NCBI GenBank assembly: GCA_041390105.1
Contig: JAWKQO010000004.1
Span: 464,111-528,110, forward strand
Origin: Gemmatimonadota bacterium
GTDB lineage: Bacteria > Gemmatimonadota > Gemmatimonadetes > Longimicrobiales > Gaopeijiaceae
Length of the DNA: 64,000 nucleotides
Direction: 5' to 3'
In this document: positions 34,852 through 43,917 of the stretch, in pieces
How the letters are laid out: each line of letters opens with the position of its first letter
Numbering within the stretch: position 1 is the first letter of the stretch
Position numbers and translations under genes: made by a program
Notes under the pieces: model-generated
Told to the model about the DNA's origin: nothing
Database searches by the model: none
The model's input: only the letters and a program-made list of their open reading frames with translations

Positions 34852-36768
34852 ATGCCCCAGTCACGCCGACCCATCCGGCTCCTGTCCCCCGCGTTTCTCC
34901 TGCTCGCCCTGCTCGTCCCCGGCTTGGCGCTGGCTCAAACGCCACCCCAGGAAGACGTTCGCGCGCTCCTCGAGGCCAACGCCATCATCCAGCAGAAGGT
35001 GATGGTCCCGATGCGCGACGGCACGCACATGGCGGCGGACGTCTACCGCCCCAAGACCGGCGGACCGTTCCCGATCATCTTCTCGCGCACGCCCTACAAC
35101 TTCAATTCCTGGCGGGACGGGGAGTTCAGCGCGGGCACCTACCGGGGGGCCTGGAACGCGGTGCAACGCGGCTACGCCTACGTCGTCATGAACGAGCGTG
35201 GTCGCTTCTTCTCCGAGGGAAACTGGGACATCCTGGGGCCGCCCCTGACGGATGGCTACGACGCCTTCGAATGGATGGCCGCCCAGCCGTGGTCCAGCGG
35301 GAAGGTCGCGACGCTGGGGTGTTCCTCCACCGCCGAGTGGCAGATGGCCGTGGCCTCGCTCGACCATCCCGCCCACACCACGCTGGTGGCGCAGGGCTTC
35401 GGTGCGGGCGTGGGGCGCATCGGAGACTGGTACGAGCAGGGAAACTGGTATCGGGGGGGCGCCGAGCAGATGCTGTTCTTCGCGTGGCTCTACGGCGTTC
35501 AGACCGGCATTCGCCCGATGTTCCCCGACAACCTCACGCAGGAACAGCTGGCGCAGGTTTCCCGCTACTGGGATCTCGCACCCGAGATGCCGCCGGTGGA
35601 TTGGGCAGAGGGACTCAGGCACCTACCACCCGTGGACATCCTGCGCAACGTCGAAGGCAACACCGGGCCGTTCGAGGACATGATCAAGCGCACGCCCAAC
35701 GACCCCAAGTGGTATCAGGGCGGGCTTTACCACGACGACATGCCCTTCGACAAGCCGGCCATCTGGTTCATGTCGTGGTACGACGTCTCCACCGGCCCGA
35801 ACCTGGCGTTGTTCAATCACGTCCGGGAGAACGCCGAAAGCGCTGAGGCCCGCGACAACCAGTACGCCGTGATCGCCCCCACCCTTCACTGTGCCTACAC
35901 GCGGGCCACGGAAAACACCGTCGTGGGCGAGCGCTCCGTGGGCGACGCCCGCTGGGACTACGACGCCCTCGTCTACGGCTGGTTCGATCACTTCCTCAAA
36001 GGCGAAGCCAACTCGATCCCCGATACGTTGCCGCGGGTGCGCTACTACACCATGGGCTCGAACCAATGGCACAGCGCGCCCTCCTGGCCACCTCCCGAGG
36101 CCGAGGTGGTGACCTACTACTTCGACAGCGGCGGCAACGCCAACACGCGGAACGGCGACGGCCGCCTGAGTCGCGAACGTCCTCGCAGCGACCGACCGGA
36201 CCGCTTCACCTACGATCCCATGAATCCCCTCCCCTCCCACGGCGGCAACGTCTGCTGCACGGGGAACGCGGTGCAGGGTGGGGCGCTGGACCAGCAGGAG
36301 ATGGAGCTGCGCGACGACATCCTGGTCTATACGACCGATGCCTTCCCGAACGGTGTGGAAGTCACCGGCACCATCGACATCACGCTGTTCGTGTCGTCCG
36401 ACGTCAAGGATACGGACTTCACAGTCAAGCTCATCGACGTCTACCCCGACGGGCGCGCCTACAACCTGGACGAGACCATTCAGCGGGTGCGGTACCGGGA
36501 AGGATACGACAAGGAAGTTTTCATGGAGCCGGGCCAGACCTACGAGGTCACGATGAGCCCGCTGTCTACGAGCAACTGGTTCGCACCCGGACATCGCATC
36601 CGCGTCGAGATCTCCAGCTCCAACTTCCCGCGCTTCATGCGCAACATGAACACGGGCGGGAATACCTGGAGCGAGTCCACGGGCGTGATCGCGCACAACG
36701 TGATCCATCACTCCCGGGAGCACCCTTCGCAGATCCGTCTGCCGATCGTGCGCAGGCCCGCCAGCTAG
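34852..36768 (+). CDS. Secreted CocE/NonD-family hydrolase
   Basis: This 638-residue exported serine hydrolase belongs to the X-Pro dipeptidyl-peptidase/cocaine-esterase family. A signal peptide ending GLALAQ is followed by the alpha/beta hydrolase (about 45-370) with KVMVPMRDGTHMAADVYRP, NERGRFFSEG and the nucleophile region KVATLGCSSTAEWQM. A C-terminal jelly-roll (about 400-630, with ELRDDILVYTTDAFPNGVEV and WFAPGHRIRVEISSSNFPRF) completes the usual two-part architecture. GGAG lies before the ATG. Typical substrates are acylated peptides or glutaryl-type esters; the actual one is unknown. It has its own 166-base upstream gap, so it may be a separate transcript. Confidence 0.9.
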   Translation: MPQSRRPIRLLSPAFLLLALLVPGLALAQTPPQEDVRALLEANAIIQQKVMVPMRDGTHMAADVYRPKTGGPFPIIFSRTPYNFNSWRDGEFSAGTYRGAWNAVQRGYAYVVMNERGRFFSEGNWDILGPPLTDGYDAFEWMAAQPWSSGKVATLGCSSTAEWQMAVASLDHPAHTTLVAQGFGAGVGRIGDWYEQGNWYRGGAEQMLFFAWLYGVQTGIRPMFPDNLTQEQLAQVSRYWDLAPEMPPVDWAEGLRHLPPVDILRNVEGNTGPFEDMIKRTPNDPKWYQGGLYHDDMPFDKPAIWFMSWYDVSTGPNLALFNHVRENAESAEARDNQYAVIAPTLHCAYTRATENTVVGERSVGDARWDYDALVYGWFDHFLKGEANSIPDTLPRVRYYTMGSNQWHSAPSWPPPEAEVVTYYFDSGGNANTRNGDGRLSRERPRSDRPDRFTYDPMNPLPSHGGNVCCTGNAVQGGALDQQEMELRDDILVYTTDAFPNGVEVTGTIDITLFVSSDVKDTDFTVKLIDVYPDGRAYNLDETIQRVRYREGYDKEVFMEPGQTYEVTMSPLSTSNWFAPGHRIRVEISSSNFPRFMRNMNTGGNTWSESTGVIAHNVIHHSREHPSQIRLPIVRRPAS

Positions 36769-36778
36769 GCCGGTACCG

Positions 36779-36898
36779 GCTCGGGTCGGCCCGAAGGCTC
36801 CCCTTCGAGCCCGGGTCGGCCCGCCGGACCCGCCTCCGGGCCCGACTCGGCCCGCCAAGCCCCCTTCGAGCCCGCGCTGCCCCGCGGGGTCGCTCCAG
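36779..36898. repeat. Four imperfect ~30-bp direct repeats
   Basis: Between the CocE-type gene and the next gene, units beginning GCTCGGGTCGGCCCG, GCCCGGGTCGGCCCG, GCCCGACTCGGCCCG and GCCCGCGCTGCCCCG repeat every 29-31 bases. Three units also share a CCTTCGA/CCTCCGG tail. The tract is almost pure G and C and could fold into several hairpins, so it may act as a terminator or a slippage-generated spacer. It encodes no protein that I can support. Confidence 0.7.
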
Positions 36899-37015
36899 CC
36901 CGCGCCGGGATGCCCGCAGCGCCGGGCTTGTCCAGGTCCACTGCGGATCATCGCCGTGGTCTCCGAGCGGGAGGAGGTTCTCTTGGCCCGCAGGCGGCGA
37001 TGAAAGGGGGACCCG

Positions 37016-39358
37016 ATGGGCGCGGTGCGCATTCTGTGGGTGGCCATCACCGGAGTGGCCCTGGCTTCCTGCGCGGACCTGGTCACCGACGTACGGGAGG
37101 CCGAGCCCGCCCTGATCGCGGCTGCGGCCCCCTATCCCCCGGGGTGCACGCATCGCTGGGCCAACGGTGTGGACGGCGACTTCCACGATGCCTCGAAGTG
37201 GTCGCCCAAGAACGTCCCCAACGACACGACCGAGCACGCCTGCATCACCGCACCCGGAACCTACACGGTCACGGACACGGGGTATGTCTATCTGCGCGGG
37301 CTCACCGTAGGGGGAACCGGCGCCCATGCCACGCTGGACGTGGTGGAGCAGACGCTGCGCACCAACCACGAGTACCTGGTGGCGGCGGAAGGGCGGATCG
37401 TGACGAGGATGCTCGCCAACAATCGCCGGGTCTACCTGATCGCGCGCGACACGATCCGAAACTACGGAACCATCGAGATCGTGAACGACGGCGGCACCAG
37501 CGTATACGCGGCGGAGGTGATCGGCCGCATCGCCAACCACGGCACCCTCCTCGTCCCCGGGGGAGCCTACTTCGCCTTGGGAGTCGTCAATCGCGGGTCT
37601 TTCGTTGAGGACAGTCCATACGGAAGCCTCGTGCACCACGGATTCCGACAGGAAAGCGGATCGGTCTCTGGAACCAGCAAGGTGCAGGTGGATGATACGA
37701 TCCGCTGGGAGGGGGGCACCCTGGAGGCGAACCCCGGCGGAGATCCGGTGCTCCGCACCCATGCCTGGTCGAGGCCTTGGCCACCTCCCACGCTCATCCT
37801 CGCCGCCTCGGCCTTGACGGGAGAGGTCGGCGCCGGAGGAGAGGACGACACCGAGAGCATCGTCGAGGGTGACATCGGCCCCGACGTCGCGCTCCATCTC
37901 CTCGGCTCCGAGCGGCAAACCTTCGTGTTCGACACGACCGCCGGGACGCCGGTGCGGAACCAGGGCCGGCTGCGGATGCATATGCCCGGACCCACGCAGC
38001 CGCCCGACGCACCTCGGGTGATCTTCCCGGTGCTGCACAACGAGGCCACCTTCGAGTTGACGGGCGCGGGAGCGTTCAGGCTGCAAGCCGACAGCGTGGT
38101 CAATGCGGGGACCGTCACCATCGACGGGGCCCTGATCGTCGAGGGATACGGCGCCGCTTTCCAGAACGACGGCACCATCGCCGCCACCAGCGGCTCGGTG
38201 CTGCAAATGTCCAAGAGCACGCTGATCAGCGGTCCGGCCGGCGTGATGACGGGGCTCCTATGGCTTCAGGGAGGCCAGCTGGAAGGCGAAGGCAGCGTCG
38301 GAGACGTGTTGTCGATCAACGGCAACGTCCGGCCTGGTCACCCCATCGGAACGCTTAGGGCCGGGTCCGTTGTCATGGACACGAAGAGTGCGCTGTTCAT
38401 CCAGGTGGCTGATACCGCCACCGGTGGGTACGACCGCTTGGTCACGACCGGTTCGCTGGACTATGCAGGCACGCTCAACGTGGTGACCGACCCCACCTTC
38501 ACGGGGGCTCGCTGCGGCGACCTGCTCGCGTTCGTCGAGGCCGGCTCGATCACGCCCCGCAGCGCGTTCGGCAAGCTCACCGGGCTCGGGTTCCTGGGGG
38601 TCAACCGAGCCTGGCGACTGCACGAAGATCCCACCGAGCTTCTCCTGGTGGGCCACGCTCCCCGCACGGGCGTCGTGACCGATCCCCTCTATCCCACGGT
38701 CACGGAGGGGGGCCCGGACGCCCCCTATCACGTCTGCCTCGGAGTGACCCGCCCGACGGCGGCCGTAACCGTCACTCCGACCGTGGCCCAGGGCCAGGTG
38801 AGCGGGCCCGCACCTGTCACCTTCGATCTGTCCACCTGGGATCTGCCCCGCACAGTAGACCTTCGTGCAGTGGACGACGCACTGGTCGAAGGGGTGCACT
38901 CGGACACGATCACACACGCGGTGAGCAGCGCCGATCCGGGCTACGGAGGTACGTTCGTCCCGCCCATGCGCGTGACCGTCATCGACAACGACGACGCCAC
39001 GGACCTCGCCCTCACCTGGGTCAGCCAGGAGGACAATCAGTTCGTGGGCGACACCATGAACACGGTCGTGCGCGTCACGAACCTGGGGCCGGCCCGCTCG
39101 AGCGGATCCACCGTGAGCGCAGCGCCGCTCGTCGGGCTCGAGCTGGTGGCCGCGTCCGGCGCGACCTGCACGGTCGATGGCGCCGGCGCCCTGACCTGCC
39201 GTCTGGCGGCCATCGACGTCGGCGCGGCGATCGATCTGACGCTGACCCTGCGGGGCGCAACCGCGGGACTGCACAGCAATGTGCTGACTGTGACGGGCGA
39301 CGCACCGGACCCCAATGCCGCCAACGACACACTGGTCTATACGCAACGTGTGAATTGA
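37016..39358 (+). CDS. Large secreted beta-rich lipoprotein with C-terminal DUF11-like domain
   Basis: This 780-residue protein has a lipoprotein signal (VALASC, Cys about residue 19). The long middle (about 45-530) is low in helix and rich in N-x-G-T and V-x-N-x-G repeats (IRNYGTIEIVNDGG, RIANHGTLLVPGG, VVNAGTVTIDGAL), as in right-handed beta-helix or autotransporter-like passenger domains. Residues about 555-665 resemble a Calx-beta unit (VTEGG, DLRAVDDALVEG, VTVIDNDD). Residues about 670-780 resemble DUF11 (VVRVTNLGPARSSGSTV). These are typical of surface adhesins or scaffold proteins. AAAGGGGG precedes the ATG. No enzyme motif is seen. Confidence 0.8.
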   Translation: MGAVRILWVAITGVALASCADLVTDVREAEPALIAAAAPYPPGCTHRWANGVDGDFHDASKWSPKNVPNDTTEHACITAPGTYTVTDTGYVYLRGLTVGGTGAHATLDVVEQTLRTNHEYLVAAEGRIVTRMLANNRRVYLIARDTIRNYGTIEIVNDGGTSVYAAEVIGRIANHGTLLVPGGAYFALGVVNRGSFVEDSPYGSLVHHGFRQESGSVSGTSKVQVDDTIRWEGGTLEANPGGDPVLRTHAWSRPWPPPTLILAASALTGEVGAGGEDDTESIVEGDIGPDVALHLLGSERQTFVFDTTAGTPVRNQGRLRMHMPGPTQPPDAPRVIFPVLHNEATFELTGAGAFRLQADSVVNAGTVTIDGALIVEGYGAAFQNDGTIAATSGSVLQMSKSTLISGPAGVMTGLLWLQGGQLEGEGSVGDVLSINGNVRPGHPIGTLRAGSVVMDTKSALFIQVADTATGGYDRLVTTGSLDYAGTLNVVTDPTFTGARCGDLLAFVEAGSITPRSAFGKLTGLGFLGVNRAWRLHEDPTELLLVGHAPRTGVVTDPLYPTVTEGGPDAPYHVCLGVTRPTAAVTVTPTVAQGQVSGPAPVTFDLSTWDLPRTVDLRAVDDALVEGVHSDTITHAVSSADPGYGGTFVPPMRVTVIDNDDATDLALTWVSQEDNQFVGDTMNTVVRVTNLGPARSSGSTVSAAPLVGLELVAASGATCTVDGAGALTCRLAAIDVGAAIDLTLTLRGATAGLHSNVLTVTGDAPDPNAANDTLVYTQRVN

Positions 39359-39379
39359 GCCGTCGGTCGAGACGGCACC

Positions 39380-39412
39380 GGGCCCCGACGCTGCCGAGGA
39401 ACGTCGGGGCCC
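39380..39412. terminator. Bidirectional hairpin between convergent genes
   Basis: GGGCCCCGACG (39380-39390) and CGTCGGGGCCC (39402-39412) form a perfect 11-bp stem with an 11-base loop, located midway between the stops of two convergent genes. It lacks a T-tract on either side. Its position and strength fit a shared terminator. Confidence 0.7.
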
Positions 39413-39448
39413 TGGAACCCATCCCGAACGCGGGATGGAGCGACTGCC

Positions 39449-41302
39449 TCAGGCGCCGGCCAGGTCCCTCACGGCAGAGGCCAGCATCCGCACCTTGCCC
39501 GCGTCGGACGAGCCACGCGCATCGCCATCCAGCTCGGCCGCCAACGCATTCAGGGTGCTGGCCCGACCCGTGCCCGACATGCGCTCGGCACCACTGAGCG
39601 CCTCGCGCACGGCCGCGACCCGGCTGGAGGACAGCCCCCCCGAGCGCACGAGTTGATCGACGTAGGCCCGGGCCAGCGGGAAGCTGGCCGGCCACTCCAG
39701 GTGCGGCTGCTCCTGAGCGTTCAGTTCGCGGAACACCACCGTCTTGGCTGCGTCGATCTCATTCTGCGTGATCCAGGGGCTCGCGGTGAGCTCGAAGATG
39801 TCCAGCCCGCGCGCGATCTCGGAACTCACGATCAGTCCGTTGTACCAGTACACGGACCACGATCCACCCATGGTCATGCGCTCGGCGTTGACGGGACCAC
39901 GGTCATGGAACGCGATCTCCACCGGATGGCTCGGATCCGTCCAATCGAACACCGAGATGCCACCCTGATACCAGCCCTGCACCATCACTTCACGGCCGGG
40001 GATGGGGATGAGCGACCCGTTGTGCGCCACGCAGTTCTCCAGCGGCGTCTGCGGGGCAGGCATCTTGTAGTAGCTCTTGAACTGCATCTTGTTGTTCTCG
40101 AGCGTGAAGATCGCGTTCGCGCCCCACTCGTACTTGTCGGTCGGGCGGCAACGCGGCTGGCTCCCGCCTCCCCACTCGTCCGTGAAGAGGATCTTGGAGC
40201 CGTCGTTCGAAAACGTGGCCGAGTGCCAGAACGAGAAGTTCGAGTCGGCCACCGCGTCGATCCTGCGCGGGTTGGCCACATCCGTGATGTCGAGGAGGAG
40301 ACCGTAGCCGCCGCAGGCCCCACCGGCACGCCCGATGGCCGGATAGACGGTGATGTCATGGCATTGTGTGGGCCCGGTGCGCGGACGCGCCGGCCCCGGC
40401 CGCTGCGGGCGCTGCGCCCGCCGTGCCTCGGCCTCCGGATCCGGCGGCTCCGCGTGCCGCGGGGGCGCGTCCAGGTCGTTGAAGATGCGGGGCGAGCTGA
40501 CGATGGCCGCCGCGGCCGGATTGGCCAGGGGCACGCGGATCACCTCGATGCGGAACAGTGCCGAGTTGGGGTCCTCGTCCGGAGTCAGAGCGGAGCAGCC
40601 CGGCAACTCACTGGGTGAGCGCACACCGGCCGACCCGGAGATGTAGATGTAGACATTGTTGCGGTCTTTGGGGTCCGACACCACGGTGTGCGTGTGTGAG
40701 CCGCGGCAGGTCTGCACGTTGGTCAGGTACCTGGGACTCCGGATGTCGCTGATGTCGAAGATGCGGATCCCGCGCACGCGATCGTGGCTGACCGTGTCCG
40801 GCACGCCGCCGGTGCCGCAGTCCAGGCGACCCGTCAGACCCTCCGCAGACACGAACAGAAGGTTGCCGTACACGGAGACGTCACTCTGGGACGCCGGACA
40901 AAGGTAGTCCTTCACGAGGGTGGGACGCTGCGGGTTGGAGATGTCCCACACCATGACGCCGTTGTAGTTGCCCTGGATGGCGTAGTTGCCTTTGAAGGCC
41001 AGGTCGGAGTTGGTGACCCCGAAGAAGCCTTCGGGGGAGGGCGTGGTGGAGATCAACTCCAGGTTCCACGCCGCCTGGGCTGCATCCAGCAGACCGGCCT
41101 CCAACCCGACGCGCGGATCGGGGCTGGGTGGACGGACCGACGTCATGGCCATGGGCGCGGGACCCGAGCCTGCCATCGACGACATCGAGGGCGACGTGGC
41201 GCAGGCAGCCACATACAGCAGCCCGGCCGCCAGCGTAGCGGCCAGGAGTGGGAGGCGCGCAGACGATGCCCCCCTGGAGTCGAGCGTTGGGTCAGGATTC
41301 AC
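39449..41302 (-). CDS. LVIVD-repeat beta-propeller lipoprotein
   Basis: This 617-residue exported protein has an N-terminal hydrophobic segment ending LLYVAAC (probable lipid attachment). It then has propeller-like repeats of the LVIVD type: GVMVWDISNPQRPTLVKDY, IRIFDISDIRSPRYL, GLLLDITDVANPRRIDAV and ISVFDWTDPSHPVEIA. A Pro/Arg-rich insert lies near residue 310 and a helical tail after about 500. Such propellers act as binding platforms on the cell surface; ligands are unknown. It follows the DUF305 gene by 56 bases on the same strand, so the two are likely co-expressed. HT-rich and DKYEWG segments could bind metal, but that is speculative. Confidence 0.88.
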   Translation of the reverse strand: MNPDPTLDSRGASSARLPLLAATLAAGLLYVAACATSPSMSSMAGSGPAPMAMTSVRPPSPDPRVGLEAGLLDAAQAAWNLELISTTPSPEGFFGVTNSDLAFKGNYAIQGNYNGVMVWDISNPQRPTLVKDYLCPASQSDVSVYGNLLFVSAEGLTGRLDCGTGGVPDTVSHDRVRGIRIFDISDIRSPRYLTNVQTCRGSHTHTVVSDPKDRNNVYIYISGSAGVRSPSELPGCSALTPDEDPNSALFRIEVIRVPLANPAAAAIVSSPRIFNDLDAPPRHAEPPDPEAEARRAQRPQRPGPARPRTGPTQCHDITVYPAIGRAGGACGGYGLLLDITDVANPRRIDAVADSNFSFWHSATFSNDGSKILFTDEWGGGSQPRCRPTDKYEWGANAIFTLENNKMQFKSYYKMPAPQTPLENCVAHNGSLIPIPGREVMVQGWYQGGISVFDWTDPSHPVEIAFHDRGPVNAERMTMGGSWSVYWYNGLIVSSEIARGLDIFELTASPWITQNEIDAAKTVVFRELNAQEQPHLEWPASFPLARAYVDQLVRSGGLSSSRVAAVREALSGAERMSGTGRASTLNALAAELDGDARGSSDAGKVRMLASAVRDLAGA

Positions 41303-41358
41303 GAGTGTGGTCCGGTGAAGGTGTGTACTGTCCAGCGTCAGGACGGGGGTCTGCGGGA

Positions 41359-41985
41359 TCAGGGCATCGCGTCCAGCATGGTGTGCATGCGTTCGATCTC
41401 GGTGGTCTGGTCCGCGTAGATGTCGGAAGCCAATCGAAACACGGTCTCGTCCTGTCCGCCCCCGTAGGAGGCGAAGAGGTCGTCCACCATCACGATCGCG
41501 CCTTCGTGGTGTTGGATCATGTAGGTGAGGAACAACCGGTCGAACTCCCCACCGCGCGCGGCGTCCAGCTTCTGCAGTTGCGCCTCATCCAGCATGCCGG
41601 GCATCTGCATGGATGGATCCATCGCATGCATCATGTGCTCGGGTGAGACGTCGGGCACGGGCTGACCACGGTCTGCCAGCCAGTTCGACATCACGCGGAT
41701 TTCGTCCTGCTGTCCCACCACGATACGTTCGCAGAAGCGTTGCAGCGCGTCGGAGGCCTGATGCGAAGGTGCCCAACCGGCGATCAGCACCGCTTGCGCG
41801 TGATGGTGGATCATGCCGGACATGAAGCGCACGTCCGCATCGTTGACGGGTGGCCTGGGAGCGCGGGCCATTCGTGCTTCGGCCTCCGCAGCAGACATCG
41901 GCGGCCGCACCCCACCACCACCGGCGCAGGCGGTAGCCAGCAGCCCCATGGCCACCCCCGTCCACGCCAACCATGGACTTCGCAT
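41359..41985 (-). CDS. DUF305-family lipoprotein
   Basis: This 208-residue protein has a lipoprotein signal (LLATAC) and two ferritin-like helical repeats of the DUF305 family: DVRFMSGMIHHHAQAVLIAG and FLTYMIQHHEGAIVMVDDLF, each with the conserved His pair and Met residues. A Met/His-rich linker (HMMHAMDPSMQMPGM) separates them. Family members are exported and often sit with copper genes, but their function is not settled. It is the first gene of a pair with the LVIVD propeller. Confidence 0.92.
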   Translation of the reverse strand: MRSPWLAWTGVAMGLLATACAGGGGVRPPMSAAEAEARMARAPRPPVNDADVRFMSGMIHHHAQAVLIAGWAPSHQASDALQRFCERIVVGQQDEIRVMSNWLADRGQPVPDVSPEHMMHAMDPSMQMPGMLDEAQLQKLDAARGGEFDRLFLTYMIQHHEGAIVMVDDLFASYGGGQDETVFRLASDIYADQTTEIERMHTMLDAMP

Positions 41986-42179
41986 GACGTCCCCCCTGCG
42001 TGCAAGCTCGATCGCCGGAGAGAGTAGTCACCTCCGCGCGCCCCGGCCACGATCTTACGGGCCCCTGGCCGGCCTTGGAAAGCGACCCCCGCAAGGCCCT
42101 GCGCGAAAACGCTCCGCCGGCGCTACCTTGGTGAGCCCGCGCCGAGGGCGTCGATGCGAACCCACTCACAGGATCTACG

Positions 42180-43157
42180 ATGCGGCATCCCTACCTCCTG
42201 GCGGCCCTGGCCACCGTCGCGCTGCTGCCCGCGGGAGCGTCCGCCCAGCACATGGACCACGCCGCCCACGCCCAGACCATGGGGCGGCTGAATCCGATGA
42301 TCACCCTGATGGAGCAGGGCAAGCCCGTGTTCGGTCTGTACGCGCCAGCCGCGCGGCCCCGCGGCGCCTCCCCGGACACGCCGGGCAAGTCACCCGCCGA
42401 GCTGGCAGCCGAGACGCTGGGCTTCCCGCGCAGCGACTTCGTATTCGACGGCTCGATGGAGTACGGAGTCGAACAGGGTCTGCCCCCGTTCAAGGCGTTC
42501 GTGGCGGCTCTGCAGGCAGCCGGAGCCACGACGCGAACGAGCCCACTCGTGGTCAAGATGACCGAGATCGCGCCGGATCCTGCGGCTGCGCAGCGCTACA
42601 TCGCCCAGCAGCTCAACACCGGAGTCTCGACCATCATGTTCGTGGGAGTCGAGAGCGCTGACGAAGTCCGAACCGGACTGGCGGCGATGCGCTTCCGCTC
42701 GCACGGGGGTACGCGCCCGGACGACATCGGCGCTGCACCCGCCTACTGGGGCGTCAGCGAGAGCGAGTATCGGGCAAAGGCGGACCTGTGGCCGCTGAAC
42801 CCCGAGGGCGAGCTGGTCAACTGGACGATCGTGGAGAGCAAGGAAGGGCTCGCGCACGTGCGGGAGATCGCAGCCGTGGAAGGCATCGGCGTGTTGTGGC
42901 CGGGTGCGGGCACACTCCGGCAGGTGTTCTCCTCGACCGATGCCAACGGACAACGCGTGCTCGACGCCGAAGCCTGGGAGAACGCGATCCAGACGGTGCT
43001 GGCCGCCTGCAAGGAGTTCGAGGTCCCCTGCGGGTACCCGGCCAATGCTGATGACATCGAGATGCGCATGGCTCAAGGCTTCAGCGTGTTCGTGATGGGG
43101 TGGGGCGAGCGCGGCTTCGAGACCATCGACATCGGCCGGCGCGCCTCCGGTCGGTAG
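42180..43157 (+). CDS. Exported HpcH/HpaI-type aldolase/citrate lyase family protein
   Basis: This 325-residue protein combines a clear signal peptide (YLLAALATVALLPAGASAQ) with an HpcH/HpaI-like TIM barrel: GKPVFGLYAP early, FDGSMEYGV, NTGVSTIMFVGVESADEVRTGLAAMRF (family Q-x-x-T-G-x-E-like region), then VESKEGLAHVREIAAVEGIGVLWPG carrying the metal-site Glu. A His-rich stretch (HMDHAAHAQ) follows the signal. Most relatives are cytosolic class-II aldolases that cleave 2-keto-3-deoxy sugars or hydroxy-keto acids. An exported form is unusual though I have seen annotations of it in soil bacteria. Substrate is unknown. Confidence 0.83.
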   Translation: MRHPYLLAALATVALLPAGASAQHMDHAAHAQTMGRLNPMITLMEQGKPVFGLYAPAARPRGASPDTPGKSPAELAAETLGFPRSDFVFDGSMEYGVEQGLPPFKAFVAALQAAGATTRTSPLVVKMTEIAPDPAAAQRYIAQQLNTGVSTIMFVGVESADEVRTGLAAMRFRSHGGTRPDDIGAAPAYWGVSESEYRAKADLWPLNPEGELVNWTIVESKEGLAHVREIAAVEGIGVLWPGAGTLRQVFSSTDANGQRVLDAEAWENAIQTVLAACKEFEVPCGYPANADDIEMRMAQGFSVFVMGWGERGFETIDIGRRASGR

Positions 43158-43173
43158 CGGTCGGGGACGGCCG

Positions 43174-43857
43174 ATGCCTCCCCGCCCTCACGAGGGCGCG
43201 CCGAGCCACCGGCGCGTCCTCGTTCTCGTTCTGGCGCTCGTGGCCCTCACCGCACTGGCGGCCTCCGACCGCGCTCACACCTTGGCCCTGGACGCCGTCC
43301 GCATCGGCGAAGGGCTGATCGGGCGCCATCCCTCGGCGGGCATCGTCGCTTTCGTGGTGCTTTCAGCGGCGTCGGCCATGCTGGCCTTCTTCTCCACCGT
43401 ACCACTGGTACCGGTCGCGGTCGCGGCCTGGGGAGAATGGCCCACCGCGGTGCTGCTGTGGGGCGCGTGGTGGCTGGGCGGTCTGGCAACCTACGGATTG
43501 GGCCGGATCCTGGGTGAACGCGTGGCCCGCCTCGCGGTGCCGAGCGAAACCCTGGAGCGCTACACGCGCGTCCTGCGCGATCGAGCCGGCTTCGGCACGA
43601 TCCTCGTCTTCCAGCTGGCCCTTCCGTCCGAGGTGCCGGGCTATGTGCTGGGGACGCTGCGCTACCGGATGGGCGTCTACCTCGTGGCCCTCGCATTGGC
43701 CGAGCTTCCCTACGCGCTGGCCGGCGTGTTCCTGAGCGAAGGGTTCCTGCAGCGTCGCTTCTGGTTGTTGCTACTGGTCGGCGTGGCGCTGGTGACGCTC
43801 AGTGCGTTGTCCCTGTCGCGCCTGCGGCGCACGTTGCGCCGTGCGGCAGGGGAATGA
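43174..43857 (+). CDS. VTT/DedA-like (TVP38 family) membrane protein
   Basis: This 227-residue inner-membrane protein has about five hydrophobic segments and the SNARE-associated/VTT pattern. VPLVPVAVAAWGEWPTAVLLWGAWW is followed by the GGLATYGLGRILGERVARL re-entrant region, and FQLALPSEVPGYVLGTLRYR matches the conserved F-x-R/L-x-x-P-x-x-P-x-x-x-x segment. Members move lipids or keep membrane potential. It follows the aldolase by 16 bases, so the two may be co-transcribed. Confidence 0.82.
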   Translation: MPPRPHEGAPSHRRVLVLVLALVALTALAASDRAHTLALDAVRIGEGLIGRHPSAGIVAFVVLSAASAMLAFFSTVPLVPVAVAAWGEWPTAVLLWGAWWLGGLATYGLGRILGERVARLAVPSETLERYTRVLRDRAGFGTILVFQLALPSEVPGYVLGTLRYRMGVYLVALALAELPYALAGVFLSEGFLQRRFWLLLLVGVALVTLSALSLSRLRRTLRRAAGE

Positions 43858-43863
43858 TCGCAC

Positions 43864-43892
43864 CGCGCACCGCCAGTGCCCCGGGGTGCGCG
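43864..43892. terminator. Hairpin between convergent genes
   Basis: CGCGCACC (43864-43871) and GGTGCGCG (43885-43892) form an 8-bp stem with a 13-base loop between the VTT gene (plus) and the caspase gene (minus). It lacks a T-tract. A shared terminator is plausible. Confidence 0.45.
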
Positions 43893-43917
43893 ATCCCAGG
43901 AGGCGTCGCTCGCTTCC

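Noticed and set aside
36779..36898. The G+C repeats as a CRISPR-like array
   Set aside because: Units are imperfect, contiguous and lack distinct spacers.
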